A stretch of DNA of 64,000 bases from Methyloversatilis thermotolerans (GTDB taxonomy: Bacteria; Pseudomonadota; Gammaproteobacteria; Burkholderiales; Rhodocyclaceae), in contig NZ_KB889967.1 in the NCBI RefSeq assembly GCF_000372885.1, positions 1,544,555-1,608,554 on the forward strand, given 5' to 3'. Positions 45,084 through 54,300 of the stretch are shown piece by piece. Position 1 is the stretch's first letter; each line of letters begins with the position of its first letter. Both the position numbers and the translations under genes were made by a program. The notes under the pieces are model-generated. The model did no database searches. It had not been told where the DNA came from and saw nothing but the letters and a program-made list of their open reading frames with translations.

Positions 45084-46208
45084 ATGGACAAGACACTGCT
45101 CGGCGGGCTGACGCCCCGCACCTTCCTGCGCGACTACTGGCAGAAAAAACCGCTGCTGATACGCGGCGCCCTCCCCGGCTTCACCGGACTGATCCCGCGC
45201 GACGAGCTGCTCGCGCTGGCGCGCGACGAGGACGTCGAATCGCGCTTCATCGAACACGACGGGCGCAACTGGCGGCTGGAGCGCGGCCCGCTACCGGCCT
45301 CGCTGCTGCGCCGGCCGAAGACCCGGCCCTGGACCGTGCTGGTGCAGGGCCTGAACATGCTACGGCCGGAAGCGGATGCGCTGATGCGCCGCTTCAGCTT
45401 CATCCCTTACGCGCGGCTGGACGACGTGATGGTGAGCTACGCCACCGACGGCGGCGGCGTCGGCCCGCACTTCGATTCCTATGACGTGTTCCTGCTGCAG
45501 GGCAGCGGTCGCCGCCGCTGGCAGATCAGCGAACAGACCGACCTCGCGCTGGTCGATGGCGCGCCGCTGCGCATCCTGAAGAATTTCAGGCCGGAACAGG
45601 AGTGGGTGCTGGAGCCCGGCGACATGCTGTACCTGCCGCCCAAGTGCGCGCACAACGGCATTGCCGAGGGCGAATGCACCACCTATTCCATCGGCTTCCG
45701 CACGCCGTCGATGCAGGAACTGGTGACCGGCTTTCTCGACCATCTGCGTGACGAGGTGTGCGTGAGCGGCATGTATGCCGATCCCGACCTCACGCTGCAG
45801 GCCGATCCGGCGCAACTGCCGGGTGCCATGGTGGACAAGGTCGAGGCGCTGCTGAAGACGCTGACCTGGTCACGCAAGGATGTCGAACAGTTTCTCGGCC
45901 GCTATCTGAGCGAGCCCAAGCCGCATGTGTTCTTCGATGCGCCGGACGACGCGCTGAGCGCCGCGCGCTTCGCGCAACGCGCCGTGAAGCACGGTGTGCG
46001 GCTGGATGGCCGTACGCTGCTGCTGCGCAGCGGTGCGCACTTCTGGATCAATGGCGAACCGGTCGACGTCACGCCTGGCGCGCGCGCCGTGCTGCGCGAA
46101 CTGGCCAGCACCCGCGCCCTGCCCGCGGTACCGGCGGACGGCGACACGATGAACCTGCTGTTCGAGTGGTACTGCGACGGCTTCCTGCATCTGGGTAACC
46201 GTACCTGA
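45084..46208 (+). CDS. roxA: Ribosomal protein uL16 arginine hydroxylase (JmjC cupin)
   Basis: 374 residues. The JmjC/cupin core has the Fe(II)-binding HxD in GPHFDSYDVFLLQGSGRR and the distal His in YLPPKCAHNGIAEG; MLRPEADALMRRFSFIPYAR precedes it. RoxA (YcfD) is a 2-oxoglutarate oxygenase that hydroxylates an Arg of ribosomal protein L16. The C-terminal dimer/winged-helix part follows. The stop overlaps the start of the next gene by one base (TGATG), so the pair is co-translated. Confidence 0.93.
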   Translation: MDKTLLGGLTPRTFLRDYWQKKPLLIRGALPGFTGLIPRDELLALARDEDVESRFIEHDGRNWRLERGPLPASLLRRPKTRPWTVLVQGLNMLRPEADALMRRFSFIPYARLDDVMVSYATDGGGVGPHFDSYDVFLLQGSGRRRWQISEQTDLALVDGAPLRILKNFRPEQEWVLEPGDMLYLPPKCAHNGIAEGECTTYSIGFRTPSMQELVTGFLDHLRDEVCVSGMYADPDLTLQADPAQLPGAMVDKVEALLKTLTWSRKDVEQFLGRYLSEPKPHVFFDAPDDALSAARFAQRAVKHGVRLDGRTLLLRSGAHFWINGEPVDVTPGARAVLRELASTRALPAVPADGDTMNLLFEWYCDGFLHLGNRT

Positions 46209-46690
46209 TGACGGGCGGCGAGCTCATCTTCACCGATCGCGCCGGCTATCAGGCCGCCGTCGCCGACTGCGTGGGCACGCTGCACGGCTCGCTGGACATT
46301 TTCGATTTCGATCTGACCGCAACCGGCCTCGATACGCGCACCATGGTCGAACGGCTGCACGCGGCACTGATCGCTGCGCCAGGCAGCGAGGTGCGCGTCG
46401 TCCTGCACGACGCGAAGCCGCTGCAGACGCGAATGCCCCGGCTGTGGTCCGCCTGCGCCACGCACGCACATCGCATTCGCATCCGCGAGACGCCTCGCAG
46501 CCTGAAGCACCTCACGGACTGCTTCATCCTGAATGGCCGCGAAGCGCTTGTGCGCCGCATTCATCGCGACCACTGGCGCGGCCGCTACATGCGACAGGAT
46601 GTCGCGGAAGCGAGCGCCTATGCCAACCGTTTCGGCGAAATCTGGGCCGCCTGTTCATGTTGCATCAGCACAACAAGGCTGGGCTTGTAA
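46208..46690 (+). CDS. DUF7931-like conserved hypothetical protein
   Basis: 160 residues, cytoplasmic. MTGGELIFTDRAGYQAAVAD opens the protein and the middle holds LDIFDFDLTATGLDTRTMVE and a His/Arg-rich segment. The pattern, a short protein following roxA and resembling a degenerate phospholipase-D-like half, is what I recall as the DUF7931 group in betaproteobacteria. No catalytic HKD motif is seen. It begins in the stop codon of roxA. Function unknown. Confidence 0.7.
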   Translation: MTGGELIFTDRAGYQAAVADCVGTLHGSLDIFDFDLTATGLDTRTMVERLHAALIAAPGSEVRVVLHDAKPLQTRMPRLWSACATHAHRIRIRETPRSLKHLTDCFILNGREALVRRIHRDHWRGRYMRQDVAEASAYANRFGEIWAACSCCISTTRLGL

Positions 46691-46819
46691 ATCCTTGTTT
46701 CGACCCCGTACCCTTGCCGCACTGAGGTCATGCTAATATTTTGGGCTGGTCGAGCTATATCTGCTTGATCGGGTGGAAAGACCGAATTCACGTTGTCGCC
46801 AACAGCCAAGGAAATCAAA

Positions 46820-47074
46820 ATGCAAAAGTCCCTCCTCCTCGCCGCCATCCTCGCTGCTGCCCTGGCCGCTTGCTCGAAGCCCGAAGAAGCTCCGGCTCCG
46901 GCTCCGGCTGCTGAACCCGCTCCGGCTGCTGCTCCGGCCGAACCGGCACCGGCTCCGGCTGACGCTGCCCCGGCTGCTCCGGCTGACGCTGCCGCCCCGG
47001 CCGCTCCGGCTGACGCTGCTCCGGCCGCTCCGGCTGATGCTGCTCCGGCTGCCCCGGCTGAAGAGAAGAAGTAA
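46820..47074 (+). CDS. Small Ala/Pro-repeat lipoprotein
   Basis: 84 residues. A signal peptide ends in a lipobox (MQKSLLLAAILAAALAACSK; Cys at residue 18), so the protein is lipid-anchored. The mature part is almost only Ala, Pro, Glu and Asp in APAAPADA-like repeats, ending EEKK; no domain. The codons are strongly biased (GCT, CCG, GCC repeats), making it an internal DNA repeat too. It has its own strong terminator and an A-rich leader, so it is probably well expressed. Repeat number may vary between strains. Confidence 0.85.
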   Translation: MQKSLLLAAILAAALAACSKPEEAPAPAPAAEPAPAAAPAEPAPAPADAAPAAPADAAAPAAPADAAPAAPADAAPAAPAEEKK

Positions 47075-47094
47075 TCTCTCGGCAGAGAGCGCAT

Positions 47095-47125
47095 GAAAAA
47101 AGCCGGCACTCGCCGGCTTTTTTCT
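47095..47125 (+). terminator. Rho-independent terminator after the lipoprotein gene
   Basis: AAAAAAGCCGGC, loop ACTC, GCCGGCTTTTTT: a perfect 12-nt symmetrical arm with a T run. The A run also allows termination of minus-strand transcripts coming from the ccm operon. Confidence 0.93.
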
Positions 47126-47219
47126 TTTGCTGCGCCGGCAAACACATCACGGCATCGCAAGAGGCCGGACCACCGGCGTACGCACCAGAAAGACAGGGTG
47201 CGCACACCACGCCGTCACC

Positions 47220-48074
47220 TCATTTGCTGCCCTTCGCGCCCGCTTCGAGCTGGGCCAGGCTGTCCTTGATCGGCTGTACCAGCGGTGAATCAGCCGGCAG
47301 CATGGCGAGCAGCTTGTCCCAATGCCTGTGCGCGGCGGCGGCATCGCCTCGCTGCATCGCAGCGCCCCCGGCCAGAGCAAGCGCCTTCATATTGTCCGGA
47401 TCCAGCTCCAGCGCCTTGAGCAGCAGCTTTTCCGGCTCGCCGCTCAGCCTGCGCTCCTGACGCATCGCCAGCGCATCGGCGTAGTCCGCCCACACCTGGG
47501 CATCATTGGGCACCAGCGCCGCCAGCTTGTCATAGGCTGAAACCGCATCGTCGAAACGCCCCATCGCGAAATACGAGCGCGCCAGCATGCTCCAGCCTTC
47601 CGCGTTATCCGGCTCGCTCTTCAAACGCTCGGCGAGGCGATCCACCATGGCTGCGATCTGTTCGGGCGTGACCGGCGCCTGTTGCGCCGCGGGCGGCTCG
47701 GAACGCCGCGGCGCCTCGATGGCGGCCGGAGAGCCCAGGGCGAGATAGACCGGCACCGCGACCACCGGTACCGACAGCGCTGCAACGAAAGGCAGCCAGC
47801 GCCGCTCGGGAGCGACCCGCTGCGCGGGCGCCGCGCCCGCTTCATCCAGCACGCGCCTCTCCAGCTCCGCACAGGAAATACGGTATTGCTCGGGATCGAT
47901 CAGACCGGCCGCAAGATCGCGATCCAGTTCGGCCAGCGCATCGCGATGGATGGCCAACGTCAGCGTGCGCTGGGCTTCGTTTCCGGACGCCACCGCTCGC
48001 CGCGTCAGCGGAAGGGCGACGAACAGCAGCGCCAGCAGAAGCATGAGCGCCACACCCACCATGAAAGTGATCAA
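47220..48074 (-). CDS. ccmI: Cytochrome c biogenesis protein CcmI (CycH-type)
   Basis: 284 residues. Two membrane helices (about residues 3-22 and 93-112) flank a cytoplasmic loop, followed by a periplasmic TPR region (NAEGWSMLARSYFAMGRFDD and DAQVWADYADALAMRQ, then LALAGGAAMQRGDAAAA). CcmI holds apocytochrome c and hands it to the heme lyase CcmF/H. It is the last gene of the ccm operon and its start overlaps the ccmH stop by 4 bp. Confidence 0.95.
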   Translation of the reverse strand: MITFMVGVALMLLLALLFVALPLTRRAVASGNEAQRTLTLAIHRDALAELDRDLAAGLIDPEQYRISCAELERRVLDEAGAAPAQRVAPERRWLPFVAALSVPVVAVPVYLALGSPAAIEAPRRSEPPAAQQAPVTPEQIAAMVDRLAERLKSEPDNAEGWSMLARSYFAMGRFDDAVSAYDKLAALVPNDAQVWADYADALAMRQERRLSGEPEKLLLKALELDPDNMKALALAGGAAMQRGDAAAAHRHWDKLLAMLPADSPLVQPIKDSLAQLEAGAKGSK

Positions 48075-48541
48075 GCCTTGTTCTCCTCGCCGTCGAGCAA
48101 TGCACGCGCGCGGGCACTTTCATCGGCACTCAATGTATTGGCCACCGCAGCACGGATGGCCCGGCTGCGCAGACGGCGCAGCAGCAGCACGACCACGACG
48201 AGCAGCAGCACGAACGGTCCCGCCCACAGCAGCAGGGTGCTGGTCTTGAGCGGCGGCCGGTACAGCACGAAATCGCCGTAGCGGTCGACCATGTACTGCT
48301 TGATTTCATCGTCGCTGCGGCCGGCGGCGATCTGCTCGCGCAGTTGCTGCTTCAGATCCAGCGCCAGGTCGGCGTGCGAATCGGCGATGTTCTGGTTCTG
48401 ACAGACCAGGCAGCGCAATTCCTCGCCCAGTTTCTGTACGCGGGCTTCGAGCGCCGCATCCGCCGCCACCGGCAGGGCTTCGTCCGCCACGGCATGAAAC
48501 GGCAGCGCCGCCAGCGCGAACAGCATGAACAGGCGGCGCAT
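48071..48541 (-). CDS. ccmH: Cytochrome c maturation protein CcmH
   Basis: 156 residues: signal peptide (MRRLFMLFALAALPFHAVADE), periplasmic three-helix domain with the redox motif LRCLVCQNQNIADSHADLA, and a C-terminal membrane helix (LLLWAGPFVLLLVVVVLLL). The CxxC reduces the apocytochrome heme-binding site before ligation. The short length is the single-domain form with a separate CcmI, as here. It starts 1 bp after the ccmG stop. Confidence 0.96.
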   Translation of the reverse strand: MRRLFMLFALAALPFHAVADEALPVAADAALEARVQKLGEELRCLVCQNQNIADSHADLALDLKQQLREQIAAGRSDDEIKQYMVDRYGDFVLYRPPLKTSTLLLWAGPFVLLLVVVVLLLRRLRSRAIRAAVANTLSADESARARALLDGEENKA

Positions 48542-48542
48542 G

Positions 48543-49076
48543 TCAGGACGCCGCCGTTTCGAGCTGTTTCACGCGCGGCAGGATGTCATCGCGCAGCTTT
48601 TCCGGGGTCAGCGGGCCGACATGCTTGTAGCGGATGACGCCCTGGCGATCGACAATGAAGGTTTCCGGTGTGCCATAGACGCCGAAGTTGATCGCCACCC
48701 GCCCGTCCCGATCATGCGCGGAAAGCAGGTAGGGATCGCCATGTTCCTTGAGCCACTTCAGACCGGCGTCGCGCTCATCCTTGTAGTGCAGGCCGACCAG
48801 GGTCACCTGCCCGCTCTTCGCGAGTTCGACCAGCAACGGATGTTCCTGCCGGCACGACACGCACCACGATGCCCACACGTTCACCAGCCATACCTTGCCC
48901 TTCATGTCGGCCGGGGAGAAGGTCTTGCCCGGTTCCGCGAGCTGCGGTGCGCTGAACTGCGGTACCGGCTTGCCGATGAGCGGACTGGGTACCTCGCGCG
49001 GATTGAGGTAGAGACCGGCGAACAGGAAACCCGCCAGCACCAGGAAAAGGGCCAGCGGCCACAGATAGCGTTTCAT
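48543..49076 (-). CDS. ccmG: Thiol:disulfide interchange protein CcmG/DsbE
   Basis: 177 residues from the ATG at 49074-49076, overlapping the ccmF stop by ATGA. An N-terminal membrane anchor (LWPLALFLVLAGFLFAGLYL) precedes a thioredoxin-like periplasmic domain with VNVWASWCVSCRQEHPLLVE and the cis-Pro region FGVYGTPETFIVD, which is typical of DsbE. It supplies reducing equivalents to CcmH and the apocytochrome. Some in-frame upstream extension exists but lies within ccmF. Confidence 0.96.
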   Translation of the reverse strand: MKRYLWPLALFLVLAGFLFAGLYLNPREVPSPLIGKPVPQFSAPQLAEPGKTFSPADMKGKVWLVNVWASWCVSCRQEHPLLVELAKSGQVTLVGLHYKDERDAGLKWLKEHGDPYLLSAHDRDGRVAINFGVYGTPETFIVDRQGVIRYKHVGPLTPEKLRDDILPRVKQLETAAS

Positions 49077-51079
49077 GCGTGTTGCTCCCGCACCGGTGTG
49101 GCCGGACCGTCGCCGGCGGTCGCCCGGCGCGCGTCGCGCTGCGCGAGCTTGCGGTAACGACGGTCGGCCGCGGCGATCAGGCCGCCGATGGACATGATGA
49201 GCGCGCCGAACCAGATCCAGTTGACGAAAGGTTTGTAGAAGATGCGGACGATCCACGCCGGGCTGTCGGGCAATGGCTCGCCCATCGATACGTAGACGTC
49301 GCGCGTGAAACCGGAATCGATGGCCGCCTCGGTCATCGGCATCTGCGAAACGCGATACAGCCGCTTTTCGGGATGCAGCGTGGCGACCGGACGGCCGTCT
49401 CGAGTGACTTCGATGAGGCCGCGCGCGGCATCGTAATTCGGCCCGGCATGCTCGACCGCGCCCTGGAAGGTGAAGGTGTAGCCGGCCAGCGTGGCACTCT
49501 GGCCCGGCGCCATCTTCAGATCGGCGTTCTGTTCGAAGCCCTTCACCAGCGTGATGCCCACCACCGTGACCGCCACGCCGACATGGGCCAGCCACATGCC
49601 CCACCAGCCGCCGGGCAGCGCGCGTGCGCGTTCCAGCCAGTTCCCCTGGCCGTTGCGCACCTTCACGCGCTCGACGAATAGCTGAAGGCTGGAGGCGACG
49701 ATCCACACTGCGGTGAATGCGCCCAGCCCGAGCATGGCATCCATGCGACCGGACAGCACGATCATCGCGATGGTTGCCGCCACGCTGACCGCAAACGCCC
49801 AGCGCAGTCGCACCACCAGGCCGGGCGCGTCATCCTTCTTCCAGCGCACGAAGGGGCCGATGGCCATCAGGAACAGCACCGGCGTCATCAGCGGCACGAA
49901 CACCGCATTGAAATACGGTACGCCCACCGAAATCTTGCCCATGCCCAGCGCATCCAGGAACAGCGGATACAGCGTGCCCAGCAGCACGGCCGAGGTGGCG
50001 ACCGCCAGCAGCACATTGTTGGCCAGCAGCGAGGTTTCGCGCGACAGCAGCGCGAAGCCGCCCCCCAGGCCGACCGCCGGCGCGCGTATCGCGAACAGCA
50101 GCAGCGAGCTGCCGATCACGAATACCAGCAGCGCGAGGATGAACACGCCGCGCTCGGGATCGGTGGCGAAGGCATGCACCGATGTGAGCACGCCGGAACG
50201 GACCAGGAAGGTGCCCAGCAGCGACAGCGAAAACGCCGCGATGGCCAGCAACACGGTCCAGCTCTTGAAGGCGCCGCGCTTTTCGGTAACCGCCAGCGAG
50301 TGGATCAGGGCGGTGCCGACCAGCCAGGGCATGAAGGACGCGTTCTCGACCGGATCCCAGAACCACCAGCCGCCCCAGCCCAGCTCGTAATAGGCCCAGT
50401 AGCTGCCGAGCGCGATGCCCAGCGTGAGGAATATCCAGGCGACCAGCGTCCATGGGCGCACTGCGCGCGCCCACGCGGCGTCCAGCCGGCCGCCGATGAG
50501 TGCCGCGATGGCGAACGCGAACGCGACCGAAAAGCCGACATAGCCCATGTACAGCATGGGCGGATGGAAAATCATGCCCGGATCCTGCAGCAGTGGATTC
50601 AGGTCGCGGCCATCGACCGCAGCCGGCAGCAGGCGGTCGAAGGGATTGGAACTGGCCAGCATGAAAGCAAGGAAACCGACCGCTATCCAGCCCAGCACGG
50701 CGAGTACGCGCGCCACCATGTCCAGCGGCAGCCGGCGCGAGAACACGCTCACCGCGAGCGCCCACAGCGACAGCATGAACATCCACAGCAGCAAGGACCC
50801 TTCGTGACTGCCCCAGGCGGCGGCGATGCGGTATTCGAGCGGCAGCGAGGAATTCGAATTGGTCGCGACGTTGAGCACCGAGAAATCATTCAGCACGAAG
50901 GACTGGATCTGACAGAACAGCGCGAAAGCAACGAACACGAAAACACCCTGCGTCAGCGGTCGCGCGCTGGACATCAGCCGCACGTCGCCGCGCTGCGCGC
51001 CGAACAGAGGCAGCACGGCGGTCAGCAGGGACAACGCCAGCGCGATCGCCAGCGAGAAATTACCCAGTTCGGGAAACAT
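49073..51079 (-). CDS. ccmF: Cytochrome c heme lyase subunit CcmF
   Basis: 668 residues, about 15 membrane helices. The WWD heme-handling domain is visible as YYELGWGGWWFWDPVENASF, and the conserved segments EYRIAAAWGSHEGSLLLW and YNELG-type loops are present. CcmF with CcmH forms the lyase that attaches heme to apocytochrome c in the periplasm. It follows ccmE by 33 bp and overlaps ccmG by 4 bp. Length is standard. Confidence 0.97.
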   Translation of the reverse strand: MFPELGNFSLAIALALSLLTAVLPLFGAQRGDVRLMSSARPLTQGVFVFVAFALFCQIQSFVLNDFSVLNVATNSNSSLPLEYRIAAAWGSHEGSLLLWMFMLSLWALAVSVFSRRLPLDMVARVLAVLGWIAVGFLAFMLASSNPFDRLLPAAVDGRDLNPLLQDPGMIFHPPMLYMGYVGFSVAFAFAIAALIGGRLDAAWARAVRPWTLVAWIFLTLGIALGSYWAYYELGWGGWWFWDPVENASFMPWLVGTALIHSLAVTEKRGAFKSWTVLLAIAAFSLSLLGTFLVRSGVLTSVHAFATDPERGVFILALLVFVIGSSLLLFAIRAPAVGLGGGFALLSRETSLLANNVLLAVATSAVLLGTLYPLFLDALGMGKISVGVPYFNAVFVPLMTPVLFLMAIGPFVRWKKDDAPGLVVRLRWAFAVSVAATIAMIVLSGRMDAMLGLGAFTAVWIVASSLQLFVERVKVRNGQGNWLERARALPGGWWGMWLAHVGVAVTVVGITLVKGFEQNADLKMAPGQSATLAGYTFTFQGAVEHAGPNYDAARGLIEVTRDGRPVATLHPEKRLYRVSQMPMTEAAIDSGFTRDVYVSMGEPLPDSPAWIVRIFYKPFVNWIWFGALIMSIGGLIAAADRRYRKLAQRDARRATAGDGPATPVREQHA

Positions 51080-51112
51080 GTCGGAACCTCGTGATCCGTT
51101 GCGGGGCGGTGC

Positions 51113-51559
51113 CTATTGCACCACGGTGCTCTGGGCCTTCCTGGCCTGTTCGAGCGCATGCGCCGCCTCTGGCGGCATGTAATTCTCGTCGTGCTTGGCC
51201 AGCACTTCGCTGGCGGCGAACACGCCATCCTCGCGCAACTTGCCCTGGGCCACCACGCCCTTGCCCTCCTTGAACAGATCGGGCAGCGCACCGGTGTAGG
51301 TGACCGGGATGGCGTGTGCAGTGTCGGTCACGATGAAATGCACCGTGGTGCCATCGGGCTGACGTTGCAGGCTGCCGTCCTGCACCATGCCACCGATGCG
51401 GAAAGTGCGGTTCTGCGGCGCTTCCTTCGCTGCCACCTGGGTGGGGGTGAAGAAGAACACCATATTGTCGGAAAAGGCATTCAGCACCAGCGCGACGGCG
51501 CCGACCAGCAGCGCGACGCCCGCGCCGACCAGCGCCATGCGCTTGTGACGGGGTTTCAT
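51113..51559 (-). CDS. ccmE: Heme chaperone CcmE
   Basis: 148 residues from the ATG at 51557-51559. An N-terminal membrane anchor ([20 protein letters not shown]) precedes a beta-barrel with [12 protein letters not shown] and the heme-binding His in [13 protein letters not shown]. It carries covalently bound heme from CcmC to CcmF. The start overlaps the ccmD stop as ATGA. The sequence is canonical. Confidence 0.96.
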   Translation of the reverse strand: MKPRHKRMALVGAGVALLVGAVALVLNAFSDNMVFFFTPTQVAAKEAPQNRTFRIGGMVQDGSLQRQPDGTTVHFIVTDTAHAIPVTYTGALPDLFKEGKGVVAQGKLREDGVFAASEVLAKHDENYMPPEAAHALEQARKAQSTVVQ

Positions 51560-51753
51560 GAACCGGACCGCCTTTCCGCGTCGATGCGGGCCAGCGCCGC
51601 GTCCTGCGTCGCGAGCGCGCGGGCCTGCTTCGTGCGGCGTGCCAGCAGCAGCAGTTCCGCCGCAACGAGCAGCGCGGTCACGCCGTACGAGCCCCAGACG
51701 AAAAATCCATAGCCGCCCATTTCCCAGAATTGGCGGGCACTTTCCCAGTTCAT
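51556..51753 (-). CDS. ccmD: Heme exporter protein CcmD
   Basis: 65 residues: [20 protein letters not shown] at the N terminus (the Trp/Tyr-rich CcmD signature), one membrane helix and a basic tail. CcmD stabilises the CcmABC-holoCcmE complex. It overlaps ccmC by 4 bp upstream and ccmE by 4 bp downstream. Confidence 0.9.
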   Translation of the reverse strand: MNWESARQFWEMGGYGFFVWGSYGVTALLVAAELLLLARRTKQARALATQDAALARIDAERRSGS

Positions 51754-52541
51754 GTCCTGCTGCCTCCTCCTTGGGCAAGCTGGCGCACCCAGTCGGTGTG
51801 CCGCTCGCGTTCGATCATGATGGCGCGTACCCGCAGCAGTGCTGCGCCCACGGTGTAGGCCCAGGCCGCGAGGGCCATCACCAGCATGCCCCACAGCATG
51901 GTGGTGGCCATGGTCGGGGCCGCCGTCAGGCTTACAGACGCGCCCTGATGCAGGGTGTTCCACCACTTCACCGAAAAATAGATGATGGGCACGTTCACCG
52001 CGCCCACGATGGCAATCAGCGCACCCGCGCGATCGGCGCGGCGCGGATCATCGATTGCCGCCTGCAACGCCATGTAGCCGCAGTAAAGGAAGAACAGGAT
52101 GAGTTCCGACGTGAGGCGCGCATCCCACACCCAGTAGGTACCCCAGGTCGGCTTGCCCCAGAGCGCGCCGGTCCACAGCGCGACGAAGGCCCACAGCGCG
52201 CCGGTCGGCGCCAGTGCGCTGGACATCATGAAGGACAGCCGCGTATTGAAGATGAGCCCGACGATGCACCAGAAGGCCATCGCGAGATACACCACCATGG
52301 ACATCCACGCGGCCGGCACGTGGATGAAGATGATGCGGTAGCTGTCGCCCTGGGTGGCATCGGTGGGCGCGACGAAAAAGCCGATGTAAAGACCGATGGC
52401 GCACAGCGCTGCCGCCAGCAGCCAACAGGGCCAGAGCAGACGCCCCGCGAGCGGATAGAAGGTCTGCGGGCTCGCGTAATGGAAGAGATTGAAGCCGGGA
52501 GCGCCTGGCAGGCGGGCGGCGGAAGACTGGGGTTCTGACAT
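51750..52541 (-). CDS. ccmC: Heme exporter/chaperone-loading protein CcmC
   Basis: 263 residues with six membrane helices. The WWD-type domain is [20 protein letters not shown] and the conserved His of the first loop lies in [16 protein letters not shown]. CcmC attaches heme to CcmE. The N terminus ([20 protein letters not shown]) is slightly longer than in many relatives; the frame opens at an ATG with no strong ribosome site nearby. It follows ccmB by 108 bp. Confidence 0.96.
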   Translation of the reverse strand: MSEPQSSAARLPGAPGFNLFHYASPQTFYPLAGRLLWPCWLLAAALCAIGLYIGFFVAPTDATQGDSYRIIFIHVPAAWMSMVVYLAMAFWCIVGLIFNTRLSFMMSSALAPTGALWAFVALWTGALWGKPTWGTYWVWDARLTSELILFFLYCGYMALQAAIDDPRRADRAGALIAIVGAVNVPIIYFSVKWWNTLHQGASVSLTAAPTMATTMLWGMLVMALAAWAYTVGAALLRVRAIMIERERHTDWVRQLAQGGGSRT

Positions 52542-52649
52542 CTATGGACGGGTCACACCCGGTGTGCAGATTGCTCGCATGTCCGCGCTCAACGCACGGC
52601 CTCCGGTCATTGCTGACGAATTAACAAGTTTAACCGAGCGCGGCATCGC

Positions 52650-53318
52650 TCAGTCCTGGGCGATGCGCAGCGCGGCCGCGCTGGCCAGCGGCGCGACTGC
52701 CAGGGACACCAGCAGACACGCGCCCAGCAAGGCGAAGTTCCCATCCACGTCCAGCCCTGCACGCCAGCGATCGACCGCGCCGGCACCGAAGATGAGCACC
52801 GGCACATAAAGCGGCAGCACCAGCAGTGCAATCAACGCGCCGCCGCCGCGCAGACCCAGCGTCAGCGCGGCGCCGACCGCACCCAGGAGCGACAGCGTGG
52901 GCGTGCCGATCAACAGCGTGGCGCACACGATGCCGGTTTCCTGCGGTGACAGGCTGAACTGCAGCGCGATCAGCGGCGCGATGAGCACCAGTGGCAATCC
53001 GGTCAGCAGCCAGTAGGCGCACACCTTGGCGAGCACGATCACGGCCAGCGGCTCCACGGACAGCAACATCTGCTCCAGGGTTCCGTCCGCCTCGTCCGAT
53101 TCGAACAGCCGGGTCACCGAAAGCAGCGTCGCGAGCAGTGCCGCCACCCACATGACACCGGCCGCAATCTGCGCAAGCTGCTCGGGCTCCGGACCCACAC
53201 CCAGCGGAAACAGACTGGTCACCAGCAGGAAGAAGCCGAGCGCGGTCAGCACGTCGGCGCGGCGGCGCCAGGCCAGCAGCAGATCGCGGCGCAACACCGT
53301 GGCGAACACGCTCAGCAT
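52650..53318 (-). CDS. ccmB: Heme ABC exporter permease CcmB
   Basis: 222 residues with six membrane helices. The family start MLSVFATVLRRDLLLAWRRR and the segment RLFESDEADGTLEQMLLS, conserved in CcmB, are present. With CcmA it forms the ABC transporter that releases holo-CcmE from CcmC. It overlaps the ccmA end by 7 bp. Confidence 0.96.
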   Translation of the reverse strand: MLSVFATVLRRDLLLAWRRRADVLTALGFFLLVTSLFPLGVGPEPEQLAQIAAGVMWVAALLATLLSVTRLFESDEADGTLEQMLLSVEPLAVIVLAKVCAYWLLTGLPLVLIAPLIALQFSLSPQETGIVCATLLIGTPTLSLLGAVGAALTLGLRGGGALIALLVLPLYVPVLIFGAGAVDRWRAGLDVDGNFALLGACLLVSLAVAPLASAAALRIAQD

Positions 53319-53965
53319 GCGTAGTCATCCAGATTCACGCACGCGCGGGTCGGCACGTCGATGTCCACCGGTTGATGCGTGGTGTAGATGACGGCGCCAC
53401 CGCCACGCACGTGGGCGGCGATGGCGCCGGCAAGCTGGGCCACCGCGGCCGCGTCGAGCGCGGTGAACGGCTCGTCCAGCAGCCACAACGCAGCCCGTGT
53501 GCCGCACAGCAGACGCGCCAGCGCGACGCGGCGGCGCTGCCCCTGCGACAGATTCCGGGTGGCGACATCGAGGCGCGTGCGCAGGCCGATATCCACCAGT
53601 GCGCGCAGCGCGCGGTCAGCATCCAGCGCCTCGCCGGCGATGGCGGCCGAGAACCTGAGATTCTCGAGCGGCGTGAAATCATCCTTCACCGCATTGCGGT
53701 GGCCGAGGTAGAGCAGTCCGGCCTTCCAGTCGTCGCGCACTTCGCGCACCGGACGCGCGCGCCACATCAATTCGCCCGCCTCGGCCTCGCTCAGGCCGCA
53801 CAGGATGCGCAGCAGACTGGTCTTGCCGGTGCCGTTGCCACCCGCCACCTGCAGCAGTTCGCCGGGCCTGACCGCCAGGTCGAGCCCGGCGAACAGGCGC
53901 ACACGGCCGCGTGCGCAGGACAGCGCGCGGGCGGACAGCATCGGCGTATCGGCGGCATCGGCCAT
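53312..53965 (-). CDS. ccmA: Heme ABC exporter ATPase CcmA
   Basis: 217 residues. Walker A is GGNGTGKTSLL (the usual GxNGxGKT/S with GG before it), the signature is LSQGQRRRVALARLL and Walker B is LWLLDEPFTALD; the H-loop is in IYTTHQPV. It drives release of holo-CcmE with CcmBC. It is the first gene of the ccm operon and has a 535-bp gene-free region in front of it. Confidence 0.96.
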   Translation of the reverse strand: MADAADTPMLSARALSCARGRVRLFAGLDLAVRPGELLQVAGGNGTGKTSLLRILCGLSEAEAGELMWRARPVREVRDDWKAGLLYLGHRNAVKDDFTPLENLRFSAAIAGEALDADRALRALVDIGLRTRLDVATRNLSQGQRRRVALARLLCGTRAALWLLDEPFTALDAAAVAQLAGAIAAHVRGGGAVIYTTHQPVDIDVPTRACVNLDDYAC

Positions 53966-54145
53966 GGATGGACGGGCGATCGCGCGTGGCGACCCGGGGA
54001 CGAAAAGGTCGTGGATTATCCCCGAATATGGTCATGCACCACCAACCCTGGCTGCGCATCGGGAAAGCCGACCGGGACGACGCCATGCCGTGACCGCCGC
54101 GCAATGGCGGGTTCGCATGCGAAGCATCGGCGGCGGCGCAGGCTG

Positions 54146-54180
54146 AAAACAAAAGCGGCTCGCGATTTCTCGCGAGCCGC
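54146..54180 (-). terminator. Strong rho-independent terminator on the minus strand upstream of ccmA
   Basis: On the minus strand GCGGCTCGCG, loop AGAAAT, CGCGAGCCGC is followed by TTTTGTTTT. The 10-bp stem is perfect. No minus-strand gene lies between this site and the divergent kinase start, so it either ends a small RNA or acts in the ccm leader. Confidence 0.85.
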
Positions 54181-54300
54181 AAAAAGAACCGGTACTGTCC
54201 GCTAGGTTTACCGGCCTCCCCATTGCTAGCCCCGCCGCGGAGACGGCCCGAGGAGCCTTCAAAACCCTCTCCACGAGGCTGGCATGGATTTCCTAGCAGG
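54181..54300 (-). ncRNA. Candidate small RNA or leader upstream of ccmA
   Basis: The minus strand upstream of the terminator has a hairpin CCGGTA with 14-nt loop and TACCGG (54189-54214), and a second paired region (GGCC near 54254 with GGCC near 54214 on the minus strand). It has no open frame with a ribosome site. It does not match c-di-GMP, cobalamin, TPP or SAH riboswitch patterns that I can check by eye. The role, if any, is unknown. Confidence 0.35.

Noticed and set aside
54181..54300. Cyclic di-GMP, cobalamin or SAH riboswitch before the ccm operon or the kinase
   Set aside because: The key conserved bases of these classes are absent on both strands.
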